Origin: CAZHCA01 sp964530825
Lineage (GTDB): Bacteria > Bacteroidota > Bacteroidia > Chitinophagales > Saprospiraceae
Reading direction: 5' to 3'
Length of the DNA stretch: 64,000 bases
Assembly: GCA_964530825.1 (NCBI GenBank)
Contig: CAZHCA010000003.1
Coordinates: forward strand, 1 to 64,000
Shown: one piece after another, positions 1 to 8,634 of the stretch
How positions within the stretch are numbered: the first letter of the stretch is position 1
Layout: every line of letters starts with the position of its first letter
Program-made: the position numbers and the translations under genes
Notes under the pieces: generated by a model
Told to the model about the DNA's origin: nothing
What the model saw: the letters and a program-made list of their open reading frames with translations, nothing else
Databases searched by the model: none

Positions 1-48
1 TGCTTCATCTTTTTAACCCAAATATACGAATTCAACTAATTTGACCCA

Positions 49-267
49 TTACCGATTATCACCCTTTTCTGAAAGCCTTAAAAAAATTTCACTAAGAACT
101 AAATCATAAACCCCAAACTTTTGGATACTCTCCCCGATCTGGTCACTCATAGGAAACTCAAACTGATAGGCATTGAATAGCTTCGTTTTATTCAGGTGCG
201 CGTCATACTTAATTCGCTTCACTATATTTTTTGGTTTCAGAAGATACTCCGGCTTATTTAGCCCATA
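49..267 (-). pseudogene. 5' fragment of an FkbM-family methyltransferase
   Basis: Reading the minus strand gives an open stretch of about 72 codons that ends in TAA at 49-51. It contains NKPEYLLKPKNIVKRI and later FGVYDLVLSEIFLRLSEKGDN split by a short linker. From family knowledge this resembles the N-terminal lead-in of FkbM methyltransferases, which is normally followed at once by the VDIGANIG SAM-binding motif. Here a stop comes two codons after KGD, so the catalytic domain is absent. No ATG or TTG lies in frame near the start. It is a truncated remnant; the family call is from pattern recognition only. It is a different FkbM type from the intact gene at 6767-7570. Confidence 0.55.
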
Positions 268-304
268 TTATGATATTCAAAGATTTAATAATTAACTTCA
301 TAAT

Positions 305-454
305 TTATCCCATTAGATACCTGTCGGGAATTACTTTCCAAGTAAGATTGGCCCAATAATCCGCCCTGTTCCGTGCACCTAGTTTTCTTATTAGGACCTC
401 TGATCTGGTTAGCTCTAAAAAGTTAATACAGATCTCTGTTTCAGTTGAAAAGAT
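305..454 (-). pseudogene. Possible C-terminal gene remnant, family not recognised
   Basis: Between the glycosyltransferase at 490 and the FkbM fragment, the minus strand has a 49-codon open stretch ending in TAA at 305-307. Its translation (includes SEVLIRKLGARNRADYW and VIPDRYLMG) has ordinary protein-like composition, but there is no start codon at its beginning, which lies directly behind an in-frame TAA. It looks like the tail of a larger protein whose 5' part has been lost, or a very small gene. I do not recognise the family. The rest of positions 1-489 holds nothing else I can support. Confidence 0.3.
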
Positions 455-489
455 TTATGCCAATTCGCTCAACACCTACAATGAGGAAT

Positions 490-1506
490 TTATTTTCCAA
501 TTTTTTTTGAATTACCCGTATCTGTGGAATTAACCATTCCGGCTTGCAAGATGAGATGATAATCGAAATTGTGGTCAAGGGTATCCATCGTTCTGGGGCC
601 TCTGAAAAGTTGGGAGCACGCCCGAAAGAATGCTGCCACACACCCAATAATCGTAAGCATAAATATTTTAGGGTTGGCCCGAACCCTGCGCGGGAAAAAA
701 GTAGCCAATGCATTATAGCTGTAGCTTGGTAATTCCAGGAGCCATATCTTTTTATTTTTAATTCCCGACAACAAGAAGTACCACTGACCGAACAAATGAT
801 GATCAGGGACTGGCCGCTGTTCATTCCTGGCACCGCCAGTAGAGGCTCCAATATGGATTAACCCGCAATCAGGAGAATACAAGAAAGGGCCCCACCTATC
901 GGTATAGCGAAGTCCGAACTCAGCTTCTTCTTTTATTGCGCCTTTGATGAAGTTGGCATCGAACCCACCTATCGCTAGGGCTTTTTCTCGATAAAATGAA
1001 AGATTGCCACTTACGCCTACTCTGGTGGAATAGGGTCGGTCAAGGGTTGGACTAAACCATAGCCAACCTAAACGGGAATGTTTGGCTTTAGGAGGTAATT
1101 TCGATGTTATAGGCACTGAGGGTGGTGTAATAAACTGCCCCACAACTCCTGCATGAGTGGGGTTTGCATATAAGTTTACTAGGTGATTATGCAGGAAAGA
1201 TGGATTGCTAATCACTACATCATCGTCTAGCAGTAATATTACGGGACTAGTAGCTTGAAAAATTCCAATATTTCTGGCCAGATTTGCATTCGGTTCCTTA
1301 CTGTAAAAAACCCTCAAGTTAACGCCCTCTAATTCTATGCACTGTCGGAAAAAATCAAGCTGTAATTCCGATTGGGTAACAATGATGCACTCCCAATCTG
1401 TTTTAGGTAAATCTTGACGTATTAGATCCTGCAGCGTGCTGCGCAGGTATTTTTCGCGACCGATAGAAGGAATGATAACCGAAATGCGCGTAAAGGAATT
1501 AGTCAT
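490..1506 (-). CDS. Glycosyltransferase family 2 protein
   Basis: A 338-residue GT-A fold glycosyltransferase that would transfer a sugar from a nucleotide-activated donor during surface polysaccharide assembly at the inner face of the cytoplasmic membrane. The N-terminus (ISVIIPSIGREKYLRSTL) is the nucleotide-binding start of GT2 enzymes, and DDD at residues 94-96 is the metal-binding DXD-type motif. A hydrophobic stretch near residues 275-300 may attach it to the membrane. Its start overlaps the stop of the upstream GT2 gene by 4 bp (ATGA type), which indicates translational coupling. Donor and acceptor cannot be read from the sequence. Confidence 0.88.
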   Translation of the reverse strand: MTNSFTRISVIIPSIGREKYLRSTLQDLIRQDLPKTDWECIIVTQSELQLDFFRQCIELEGVNLRVFYSKEPNANLARNIGIFQATSPVILLLDDDVVISNPSFLHNHLVNLYANPTHAGVVGQFITPPSVPITSKLPPKAKHSRLGWLWFSPTLDRPYSTRVGVSGNLSFYREKALAIGGFDANFIKGAIKEEAEFGLRYTDRWGPFLYSPDCGLIHIGASTGGARNEQRPVPDHHLFGQWYFLLSGIKNKKIWLLELPSYSYNALATFFPRRVRANPKIFMLTIIGCVAAFFRACSQLFRGPRTMDTLDHNFDYHLILQAGMVNSTDTGNSKKIGK

Positions 1507-2468
1507 TTTTTTAGGATTCCTGTTCGTAATAAGCGATGCCGAAGGCGTAAGGTAAGCTCAAAACCGATAGCCCTGTGTAATGCATTAAACCGATTGCGCT
1601 GCGACAAGACCGGAATACCCTCGAACCCAAGATCTCGGATATACTTTCTAGCTTGGGATTCTAATTCTGGAAATTGAGGAAAAGAATTAACAATAAATCG
1701 AACATAGTTGTAAGCTAAAGCTCGCCTAGTTTGCTGATCTTCGCGATACGCTAATATTTTTTCATATGCTTTATAGGACTCCAAAAGAGATTTTATCGCA
1801 AGGTGACTTGTCTGACGACTTAGGTTATTATCCGATGGCTTTCGATAGTATACCGTTGCATCCGGCACAAATTCAATCTGACTTGCTTGCAGCAATACCC
1901 TACAAAAAAATTCCCCATCCTGGTTTTTCAGTAAATTCTCATCCCAGGGACCGGCAGCTTGAATAAGTGTTCGAGGCGTCAACCAGTTGTGTACCGGTCC
2001 CATACCACCTCCCAACCAAGAGTCAATTAACCAATCTGTTGGATTTTCGTAAGATCGATCTACTTTTTGCTTGTGTTTAGCAGTGATATCTCCAGGTTTT
2101 CTTAAAAAGTGCTGCCATTGGCAGGAGGCAATAGATTTAGGATCCCCCTGTTTTAGCACATTCAACTGAGTAGCAATCTTATTATCTCCCAAAATATCAT
2201 CCGCATCCAAAAACTGAATAAAGTCTCCACTCGATTGTTCAAACCCATAGTTACGGGCTGCACAAGCTCCCTTTCCTGGGTTAAAAAAAAACCTAATCTT
2301 CCTGGGATATTGCTCTTGGTAGGATTGCAATACCTCCAAGCTATTATCCGTAGAATGATCGTCGACCACGATGATTTCCTGCACCGCCTCCCCTTGCTGC
2401 AGGCAGGAATTGAGGCAAGCGGGGAGAAAAGCCAAATCGTTGTAATTGGGGATAATTATAGAGACCAT
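1503..2468 (-). CDS. Glycosyltransferase family 2 protein
   Basis: A 321-residue GT2 enzyme. The sequence starts MVSIIIPNYN, has VVDDHSTD at residues 34-41 (nucleotide-binding Asp) and FLDADD at 86-91 (the DXD metal-binding motif). The C-terminal third is basic and has no clear membrane segment. It overlaps the sulfotransferase upstream by 13 bp and the next GT2 downstream by 4 bp, so the three genes form one tightly packed transcription unit. The sugar donor is unknown. Role in the surface polysaccharide is inferred from position. Confidence 0.88.
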   Translation of the reverse strand: MVSIIIPNYNDLAFLPACLNSCLQQGEAVQEIIVVDDHSTDNSLEVLQSYQEQYPRKIRFFFNPGKGACAARNYGFEQSSGDFIQFLDADDILGDNKIATQLNVLKQGDPKSIASCQWQHFLRKPGDITAKHKQKVDRSYENPTDWLIDSWLGGGMGPVHNWLTPRTLIQAAGPWDENLLKNQDGEFFCRVLLQASQIEFVPDATVYYRKPSDNNLSRQTSHLAIKSLLESYKAYEKILAYREDQQTRRALAYNYVRFIVNSFPQFPELESQARKYIRDLGFEGIPVLSQRNRFNALHRAIGFELTLRLRHRLLRTGILKK

Positions 2469-3331
2469 TCCGGAAAATTGTATCCCGACCAGGCCCGCAA
2501 CTGGTCCACATCCTTTTTCAGAAACGCCCGGATGCGTGCTTCCAGATCCGGATCGATGATTTCCTGCTGTAGGCGGGAGGTGCGGGTAAGTCTTCTGAAA
2601 AGATCGGTTTCTTTCACTGTCGCTTTCAGACGGTCGGGGATCAGTCTCCGGACGCTGGATAAAGAACGGCCCAATACCAAATTCCCAAATCTGGTGGCGC
2701 GTGTTTTCCCGGTTCCCTGATTGGACTGAAACCGAAAAAGATCTTCATTATTCAGTACCGACACACCCAAAAAACGAAACACATCGTTCAGGGTGTCCAA
2801 GCGTTGATCCCGCAACTGCTCCAAGGTGAACAGATGAATCTGCTCTCGGGGAAAACACTCTAGATAGGCACTCAACTGGTAGAAATATGCGCTAGTCAGA
2901 ACATAGTGATTCGTCTCCACCTCCTGCAGAAAAGTATTCAATCCTTCCTGGGGCGCGTATCCACCTGCTTGAGCTTCATAGTAATGGGAATAGATGCGTT
3001 CGATCGGATCGCGGACGATATAAATCAACTTCACCGCCGGCAATCGTTGGTAAAGGCGACCAGGAACATCGCCAAAATCGGTCCGGTGCCGCTTGGTATA
3101 ATTCTGAGGGGAAGTCCCTGCCAACTTTTTGTCTGTCTGAAAATGACGGAGGTACCAATCCCAGTCCTTTTCTTGAAAATGAGGATCTGAAAAGTAATGG
3201 ATTTCCTTCGGTGTAGTGGTGAAAATATCAGGATGCAGCCCGAGATAGTGGTGCAGGCTAGTCGTGCCGCACTTCATGGCGCCGATGATGAGGAAGTCGG
3301 GAAGCTTACCTCCTATTTTCCAGTGCTTCAC
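2456..3331 (-). CDS. PAPS-dependent sulfotransferase
   Basis: A 291-residue cytoplasmic sulfotransferase. GAMKCGTTS at residues 17-25 is the 5'-phosphosulfate-binding loop and IVRDPIERIYSHY at about 104-117 is the 3'-phosphate-binding motif; both are the defining signatures of this superfamily, which moves sulfate from PAPS to a hydroxyl or amine. Its place among glycosyltransferases points to a glycan acceptor, as in heparan-type or nodulation-factor sulfotransferases. The start overlaps the upstream GT4 gene by 26 bp. Its base composition is less AT-rich than that gene's, which suggests a separate origin. The PAPS-making genes cysC/D/N are in the same window (33-36 kb). Confidence 0.87.
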   Translation of the reverse strand: MKHWKIGGKLPDFLIIGAMKCGTTSLHHYLGLHPDIFTTTPKEIHYFSDPHFQEKDWDWYLRHFQTDKKLAGTSPQNYTKRHRTDFGDVPGRLYQRLPAVKLIYIVRDPIERIYSHYYEAQAGGYAPQEGLNTFLQEVETNHYVLTSAYFYQLSAYLECFPREQIHLFTLEQLRDQRLDTLNDVFRFLGVSVLNNEDLFRFQSNQGTGKTRATRFGNLVLGRSLSSVRRLIPDRLKATVKETDLFRRLTRTSRLQQEIIDPDLEARIRAFLKKDVDQLRAWSGYNFPEWSL

Positions 3332-4469
3332 TATAATACGTTAACAGAGTAGCAAGATGCTTTTCCTTCGAAAACTTTTCTTCTACTTTTTCTCTATTCC
3401 TTTTCATATAACCCCAACTCAAAATATCAATCATTCTTTGCGCATAGGTTTCTACATCTTTTTCTTCGACTAAATAGCCATTAACCCTATCTTCTACTAA
3501 TTCTGGAATTCCAGAATGCCAGGTTGAAATTACTGGTAACTCCATGGCCATTGCCTCCATAATGGAGTTGGGAATTCCTTCCTGATCACCAGTACTTCCA
3601 GTAACACTATGATGGACAAAAAAGTCTGCCTTATTCATAAGGTCTTTAGCTTGCGTATGATTTACCCACCCAGGAAAGTCGACCTGATCACTTATGCCTA
3701 ATCTTAGTGCAACTTTTTTTATTTCCTCAAGCATTTCTCCGCCGCCCGCTAAGATTAGTTTATACGAGAAAGGATTTTCAACTTTTGTCAAAAAATCTTT
3801 GAAGGCCTTCAAGGTATAGAGGTGACCTTTTTTTTCTCTAAATGAGGAGACCTGTAAAAATGTTTTTTTGTCTGATTTCAGTTTTGTCCTTTTAAACGCA
3901 GACAAATCAACCCCATAGTATAAAATTCTTGAAATACTACCTATGCAATGATTATCAATTAGTCTTTTCCCCATATCGTTGGACACGACGATGGGATGGA
4001 TGTTTGGTTTTGCCAATACCTTTTTTAGCCTTTTCCTATAAATTAGAGAAGACTCAAGCATTTTTGATGCATCATAACCATGAAAGTGAAAAAATATAGG
4101 TAGCACCTTCTTTTTTCCAGGACGTAGATTATCATAAAGGCGAAGCCCTATATCGCCAAAATGGCAGTGGATAATATCGGGATTAAATTCATCAATAATA
4201 ACATTGACCTCTTTACTGAACTTTACATTAAAATAATTCAGGCTTACATTGTACTTATATAATCGCCACCTTATTTTTGAGTCAAGCAAACCTCGATCTA
4301 TTTTCTGTAGGACTTTTAGATTATCGAAAGGAAATTTTTCTTCATTAAATCTTTTATGAGTGACGACAAGTATTTCTAGTCCTTCATGAGCTGCCAATCC
4401 AATAATTTGATTATAAACGAACGTCAAGGTTGGCTTTCCAAAAGCATTACAGTATTGCAGTATTTTCAA
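3306..4469 (-). CDS. Glycosyltransferase family 4 protein
   Basis: A 387-residue GT-B fold enzyme. The C-terminal half shows the retaining GT4 signature: FLQVSSFREKKG, LILAGGGEM, and an E-x7-E motif in EGIPNSIMEAMAMELPVIS near residue 290, which binds the donor nucleotide-sugar. The N-terminal half (KILQYCNAFGKPTLTFVYNQ, IIHCHFGDIG) is the acceptor domain typical of capsule and exopolysaccharide enzymes. The gene is strikingly AT-rich compared with the genes beyond 9.3 kb, a sign of recent transfer. The 84 bp upstream of the start show nothing notable. Confidence 0.88.
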   Translation of the reverse strand: MKILQYCNAFGKPTLTFVYNQIIGLAAHEGLEILVVTHKRFNEEKFPFDNLKVLQKIDRGLLDSKIRWRLYKYNVSLNYFNVKFSKEVNVIIDEFNPDIIHCHFGDIGLRLYDNLRPGKKKVLPIFFHFHGYDASKMLESSLIYRKRLKKVLAKPNIHPIVVSNDMGKRLIDNHCIGSISRILYYGVDLSAFKRTKLKSDKKTFLQVSSFREKKGHLYTLKAFKDFLTKVENPFSYKLILAGGGEMLEEIKKVALRLGISDQVDFPGWVNHTQAKDLMNKADFFVHHSVTGSTGDQEGIPNSIMEAMAMELPVISTWHSGIPELVEDRVNGYLVEEKDVETYAQRMIDILSWGYMKRNREKVEEKFSKEKHLATLLTYYSEALENRR

Positions 4470-4553
4470 GCTAGTATTATATTTGTTAAATGTGTACTTA
4501 CCAAAATATCAAGCAGGTTTTCTGGAGCTTTCTCACAAAACTGTTTGAAGCTT

Positions 4554-5357
4554 TTATTCTGCTAGCCACTCTTTTGCTTTTCTTAATTTATTAAAAAACG
4601 GATTGACTAACTTGTAAAGCCTACTTCTTTTATATACCTCTAACTCCTTCTCTAACTTCAGAGTATAAAAAAATAAATTACATAAGTCAGGAAAATGAAT
4701 TTCCAGTGATTTTCTTTTCTCTTTGAAATTGAAAGCCCGATTGTTGCTCATCCCACCTTTTTCGTATTCAGCAACTATGACGTCGATATACTTGTAACTA
4801 CATTTAAATTCAAAAATTGCCCTCATGAAAAATTCCCAATCAGATATAACCCTAAATTTTTCATTATAATATCCTATCGAGTCAAATAAACTTCTCCTTA
4901 GAAATGAGCCTTGGTGAGGAAGACTTCTTTTGAAAACTTGGTAAAGCTCAAGTTGATGAGAAGGCTTCCAAAGTGAGGCTCCTGAGATAACATTTCCAAA
5001 AACTATATCCTCATTATTTATTTTTCTTACGACTTCTTCTAAGGTGGTCCGATTATATAAGCCATCCCCACTATTCAAAAACAACAAATACTCCCCTTTT
5101 GCTACTTTAATTCCCTTATTCATGGCATTATATATCCCTTTATCCGGCTCACTCACCCAATAATCAATTCGATCGGCATACTGTTTGATGACCTCCACGC
5201 TCCCATCCGTCGACGCCCCATCAATCACGATATACTCAAAATCGGTAAAGGTCTGCCCCACCACACTCCGGATGGTCTGCTCCAGACCAGCGCGGTTGTT
5301 GAGGTTGATGGTGATGATGGAGAGCTTGGGTTGGTTTTCTTCTTTTATTGTAGACAT
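4554..5357 (-). CDS. WcaE-like glycosyltransferase family 2 protein
   Basis: A 267-residue GT2 enzyme close in pattern to the colanic-acid WcaE group. Residues 11-20 are the beta-strand KLSIITINLN, IDGASTDGS lies at 45-53, SEPDKGIYNAMNKG follows, and LNSGD at 94-98 takes the place of the DXD motif. The C-terminus is lysine-rich. The start overlaps the degraded GT4 gene upstream by 13 bp. The first 65 or so codons are clearly richer in GC than the rest: by hand count 32 of 60 at 5281-5340 against 19 of 60 at 4681-4740. That suggests a recombination joint within the gene. Confidence 0.85.
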   Translation of the reverse strand: MSTIKEENQPKLSIITINLNNRAGLEQTIRSVVGQTFTDFEYIVIDGASTDGSVEVIKQYADRIDYWVSEPDKGIYNAMNKGIKVAKGEYLLFLNSGDGLYNRTTLEEVVRKINNEDIVFGNVISGASLWKPSHQLELYQVFKRSLPHQGSFLRRSLFDSIGYYNEKFRVISDWEFFMRAIFEFKCSYKYIDVIVAEYEKGGMSNNRAFNFKEKRKSLEIHFPDLCNLFFYTLKLEKELEVYKRSRLYKLVNPFFNKLRKAKEWLAE

Positions 5358-5812
5358 GTTTGGTAGTGTTCGATGTATTTTGGGGTTTGCACCTGGGGAT
5401 GAAATTGTTCTTCTGCAAACTTCCGGATCTCGCTTGTATCAAACGTTTGCTGGAAGAACTGCATAATGGCATTACTTAAAGCTAGAGGCGACACCGCTTC
5501 AGCTAAAAGACCATTCCTCCCGGAATGGACCGTCTCTTTTACCCCTCCGATTGGGAAGCCAATCACCGGAGTGCCACAGGCTAAGGCTTCCAACATGACA
5601 TTAGGCAGATTGTCTTCCCGACTGGGAATCACAAAAGCATCGGCGGCAGCATAGGCCAACGCCATTAAGCGCTGATCATAAATCGATCCCAGGAAATGCA
5701 CATTGGGAAAAGGTATGTTTGCTTAGGTTTTGCTCCGATAGCTACCACCATTATATCCTTCTTGTCTTGCATCATCTTGCAGGATTTTGCTTCAAATGGC
5801 TAGTCACCACTC
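5345..5812 (-). pseudogene. GT4 glycosyltransferase, truncated and frameshifted
   Basis: The open part (5345-5701) encodes only the C-terminal donor-binding half of a GT4 enzyme, with the E-x7-E motif in SREDNLPNVMLEALACGTPVIG. Directly upstream the protein continues in another frame, from about 5812 to 5712 (PFEAKSCKMMQDKK, then DIMVVAIGAKPKQTYLF). The two join naturally at a T4C3 run near 5703-5711 if one base is restored, giving KQTYLF then PNVHFLGS. The acceptor domain that should precede it is missing, and 5820-5912 is degenerate. The open piece would need a GTG start at 5701. Most likely a dead gene; a sequencing error explains the frameshift but not the missing 5' half. Confidence 0.8.
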
Positions 5813-5912
5813 TGCTAGCCGAAATCGCCTCAAAAAATACGATTTTTTGGGATAAGGCTCTTTAATTACCCTTATTAGTTACTTTTAAGTACGATACAAC
5901 AGCCATAAATAG

Positions 5913-6770
5913 CTATTTGTCTGGTATATTATATCCAAATTTTTCTATGTGCTCTTTCCAAAATTCAAGATCATATTTCCACCAGGCGTGACAGCCAAAA
6001 GGGAGTTGGTGGTTATTTAACTCGTACATACATGCAGGTTGTACTTCAAAGCTAAATTGTAAGGCTTTCTTTACCCTAGGGACCAAGAACCAATTGAAGT
6101 TTTGATTAGCATGTACCCCCCAAAAGGAGTCTTCATTGTTCGGAAAGCTATTAAACCAGTGGTAAGTGTTATTTTTGATTGTCAAATTAGCTAGAATCCT
6201 TGCAAAATGATAGGGCCTCTTTTTCAATGGGATACTTCGAAGGCCACTAAAAAACTCAGCAGGTTTCTTAATGTAAGAAAATGAATTTAATACTTTTAGG
6301 TGACTAGAAACTTTCCTTAAGGAGAAACCACCATTACCTACACCAATAAAAGGGGCGTTTTCTTCTGCTTTAGTCCATCCTTCCAACCACGGAGCCCCCA
6401 CATAAGCATATCCCTGATGACACCAATACTCTAGACGATCTTCAAATACAAATGCATCCAGCTGATATATCAAAGCGAACTCAAAGGCCGAGAATGATCT
6501 ATAAAATATTGGTGATAACATCAGAAGATTATATCCAGTAATGGATTCAAAAAAACGGGAAGAAAAGTATTTTACACCTAATGGATAATGAAGTTCGTAA
6601 TCCAAGCTAATGCGTTGGTAGCTTTTTAGGGTTAAGTTCTCATGGGTTACAAGATAAATGGGATACTTGATACCAAAAATGGAAAGACACTGTCTAAAAG
6701 AGATCTCCTCATTTTTGGAAATACTTTCTCTGTATACGGGAATTACTATTGCCGCTAGCATACAAGTCAA
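5913..6770 (-). CDS. DUF5672 family protein (putative glycosyltransferase)
   Basis: A 285-residue protein. The pattern VAIVIP-like start (LAAIVIPVYRESIS), YNLLMLSPIFYRSF, YQLDAFVFEDRLEYW, YVGAPW and GVGNGGFSLRK matches the DUF5672 family as I know it. That family is found in polysaccharide clusters and is thought to be GT-A-like; AFVFED would be the DXD-equivalent. The function is not established. The start overlaps the stop of the FkbM gene by 4 bp, so the two are translationally coupled and may act on the same glycan. It is AT-rich like its neighbours. Confidence 0.75.
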   Translation of the reverse strand: MTCMLAAIVIPVYRESISKNEEISFRQCLSIFGIKYPIYLVTHENLTLKSYQRISLDYELHYPLGVKYFSSRFFESITGYNLLMLSPIFYRSFSAFEFALIYQLDAFVFEDRLEYWCHQGYAYVGAPWLEGWTKAEENAPFIGVGNGGFSLRKVSSHLKVLNSFSYIKKPAEFFSGLRSIPLKKRPYHFARILANLTIKNNTYHWFNSFPNNEDSFWGVHANQNFNWFLVPRVKKALQFSFEVQPACMYELNNHQLPFGCHAWWKYDLEFWKEHIEKFGYNIPDK

Positions 6771-7570
6771 TGTCTGTATCCAAAAATATTAAGCTGTAAG
6801 TCCATTCCCAACATAGTATCTCGATCCACATAAGGCTTCTTTCTCGTAAATGCCTCATGCACATGATAGCGAAATCCATTAGCCTGAAGTATCTCTAGTA
6901 CTTCATGCAGAGTCTGTCGCTCTGTAATATGCGAATGATATTCAATAAAGATGTTTTTCACGTTCGAAAGAGCTTTCCGGCAAGATAGCAAAACTTCGTA
7001 CTCTGCACCTTCAATATCAATCTTAAGGAAATCAACAGGTTTTTTCAATAGTATTTCCGATAAATCAACACAAGGTACTTCAATCAAATTGTCCTTATCC
7101 TCCGGCTTGGGAATTCTTCCGGAGAAACCTCCTTCTTGACGAAAGGTGATGATCCCATTCTCTGACCATACCGCTTTCTGAAAAACAGTCACTTCTTCGA
7201 ATTGGAAACTATTAATGTTGAACTTCAGTATGTCAAAAATTTCCGGATCGGGTTCAAATGCCTCAATGATGGCATCAGGAAAAAGTTGTTTAAAATAGAT
7301 CACACTTAGACCAATATTAGCGCCACAATCCACGATAAAAGGCGAACTTGTATTAGGCTGGAATTCGTAGATCTCTCTATCGAATATTTCCCGAACACCG
7401 CCCAGAAACGTGCAAGCATCGGCGATTTTGATTTTCTCACCCAAGAAAATTGTCTGGTCCTGGCGATACCGAGGAAGTCGGCGTAACCGATCTAATTCCT
7501 TGTCCTTCACTGTAGAGATTTTGATATATTCTCTGTAGAAGGATTTAAGTTGGTGGATTTTAGGTAACAT
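6767..7570 (-). CDS. FkbM family SAM-dependent methyltransferase
   Basis: A 267-residue Rossmann-fold methyltransferase that would put an O-methyl group on a sugar of the surface glycan. FIVDCGANIGLSVIYF (about residues 78-93) is SAM motif I, FEPDP (105-109) is the acidic loop that binds the ribose, and FLKIDIEGAEYEVL is the motif IV region typical of FkbM proteins. It is followed, with a 4-bp overlap, by the DUF5672 gene. The 97 bp upstream (7571-7667) contain no clear promoter I can name. The substrate is unknown. Confidence 0.87.
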   Translation of the reverse strand: MLPKIHQLKSFYREYIKISTVKDKELDRLRRLPRYRQDQTIFLGEKIKIADACTFLGGVREIFDREIYEFQPNTSSPFIVDCGANIGLSVIYFKQLFPDAIIEAFEPDPEIFDILKFNINSFQFEEVTVFQKAVWSENGIITFRQEGGFSGRIPKPEDKDNLIEVPCVDLSEILLKKPVDFLKIDIEGAEYEVLLSCRKALSNVKNIFIEYHSHITERQTLHEVLEILQANGFRYHVHEAFTRKKPYVDRDTMLGMDLQLNIFGYRH

Positions 7571-7667
7571 ATTGTTCTTTTTAAATATTTATTACGCTAT
7601 GATTTAGGGCCATATTTGCAGTAATATTAATTACTTCATCGGTCAATACAGGAAGTAGCTTGAGCAT

Positions 7668-8630
7668 TCATGAGTTTTTGGTTTGTCCAAAGATTATTTT
7701 CATCAATTTATATATTCTTCGTTTGTTAGAGTTTATAAACTTCAGCACTAGTGCCATATTATTCCCTTTAAGACCAAGAATATGTTTAGACGTATATCGA
7801 TCCGCAGAATGGTTGATCTGTTGGTTTTTTGGATGTTTCAGAGGTGAATTAATAGAATCTACTGGAAGGTTTGCCAGAAAATCATCAGGATTCTTTGTAT
7901 GAGTAGCATCTTGGGCAAAGCCGATGTTTGAAATCAAATTTTTACTTGGCAAAATAGTGAGTCCATCGTTAATCCAAATTGAAAATTTCCATTGATAGTC
8001 CCATGTATCTATTTCTCCCTTTTTCATCTTTTGAAAGACTTCAACCCAGTATTTTTGCTCAAAGCTACTCTTAAAGTAGTATTTCAGCTTATTCGTAAAG
8101 AGAGACTCATTAAAATTACTTACTTCAAAAGAATACTTGGACCAAGCTCTTCTCCATGTTGCCCAGCCCCATACATGTGGAAATCCCGAAAAGTAATAAT
8201 TCCCATTTCCTCTTTGCCTTCCATTCTGGAAATTATCTCCCGAAATATGCATAATCCTTTCATCTTCCCGATAATAATCCAACAATTCCTCACAAAACCG
8301 AAAAAAAGAGTCATTCGGCAGACAATCATCCTCCAAAATGATTCCCTCTTCCACCTGCTCAAAAAACCAGGTGATAGCAGAACTTACGGCTTTCCCACAA
8401 CCCAGGTTTTCTTCTCTAAACAACGTATGTACCTCACAAGACCAATCTATATTCTCAAGTATTAGCTGCCTAACTTCAGCTACTTTTTCTTTTTCGCCCG
8501 CTTTTGTCCTGCGGGGGCCGTCACATGCGACAAATAATTGTTTGGGCTCGACTTCTTTTATTTTTTCAAAAACCTTAGTTGTGGTGTCTGGCCGATTAAA
8601 AACTAGAAATAAAACTGGCGTTTCTAACAT
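7668..8630 (-). CDS. HlpA-like nucleotide-sugar transferase (GT-A fold)
   Basis: A 320-residue protein beginning LETPVLFLVFNRPDTT, with FVACDGPR and GIILEDDCLPNDSFFRF. These are features of the glycosyltransferase group often annotated as sugar transferase or hemolytic protein HlpA-like, where EDD is the DXD-type metal site. GFPHVWGWATWRRAW is another conserved stretch of the group. It lies 4 bp downstream of the wzt stop and so belongs to the same transcription unit. It is AT-rich, like the 3' end of wzt. Donor and acceptor are unknown. Confidence 0.8.
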   Translation of the reverse strand: MLETPVLFLVFNRPDTTTKVFEKIKEVEPKQLFVACDGPRRTKAGEKEKVAEVRQLILENIDWSCEVHTLFREENLGCGKAVSSAITWFFEQVEEGIILEDDCLPNDSFFRFCEELLDYYREDERIMHISGDNFQNGRQRGNGNYYFSGFPHVWGWATWRRAWSKYSFEVSNFNESLFTNKLKYYFKSSFEQKYWVEVFQKMKKGEIDTWDYQWKFSIWINDGLTILPSKNLISNIGFAQDATHTKNPDDFLANLPVDSINSPLKHPKNQQINHSADRYTSKHILGLKGNNMALVLKFINSNKRRIYKLMKIIFGQTKNS

Positions 8631-8634
8631 AAAT

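Noticed and set aside
441..851. 136-codon minus-strand frame overlapping the first glycosyltransferase
   Set aside because: Out-of-frame overlap with a clear GT2 gene on the same strand; no domain seen.
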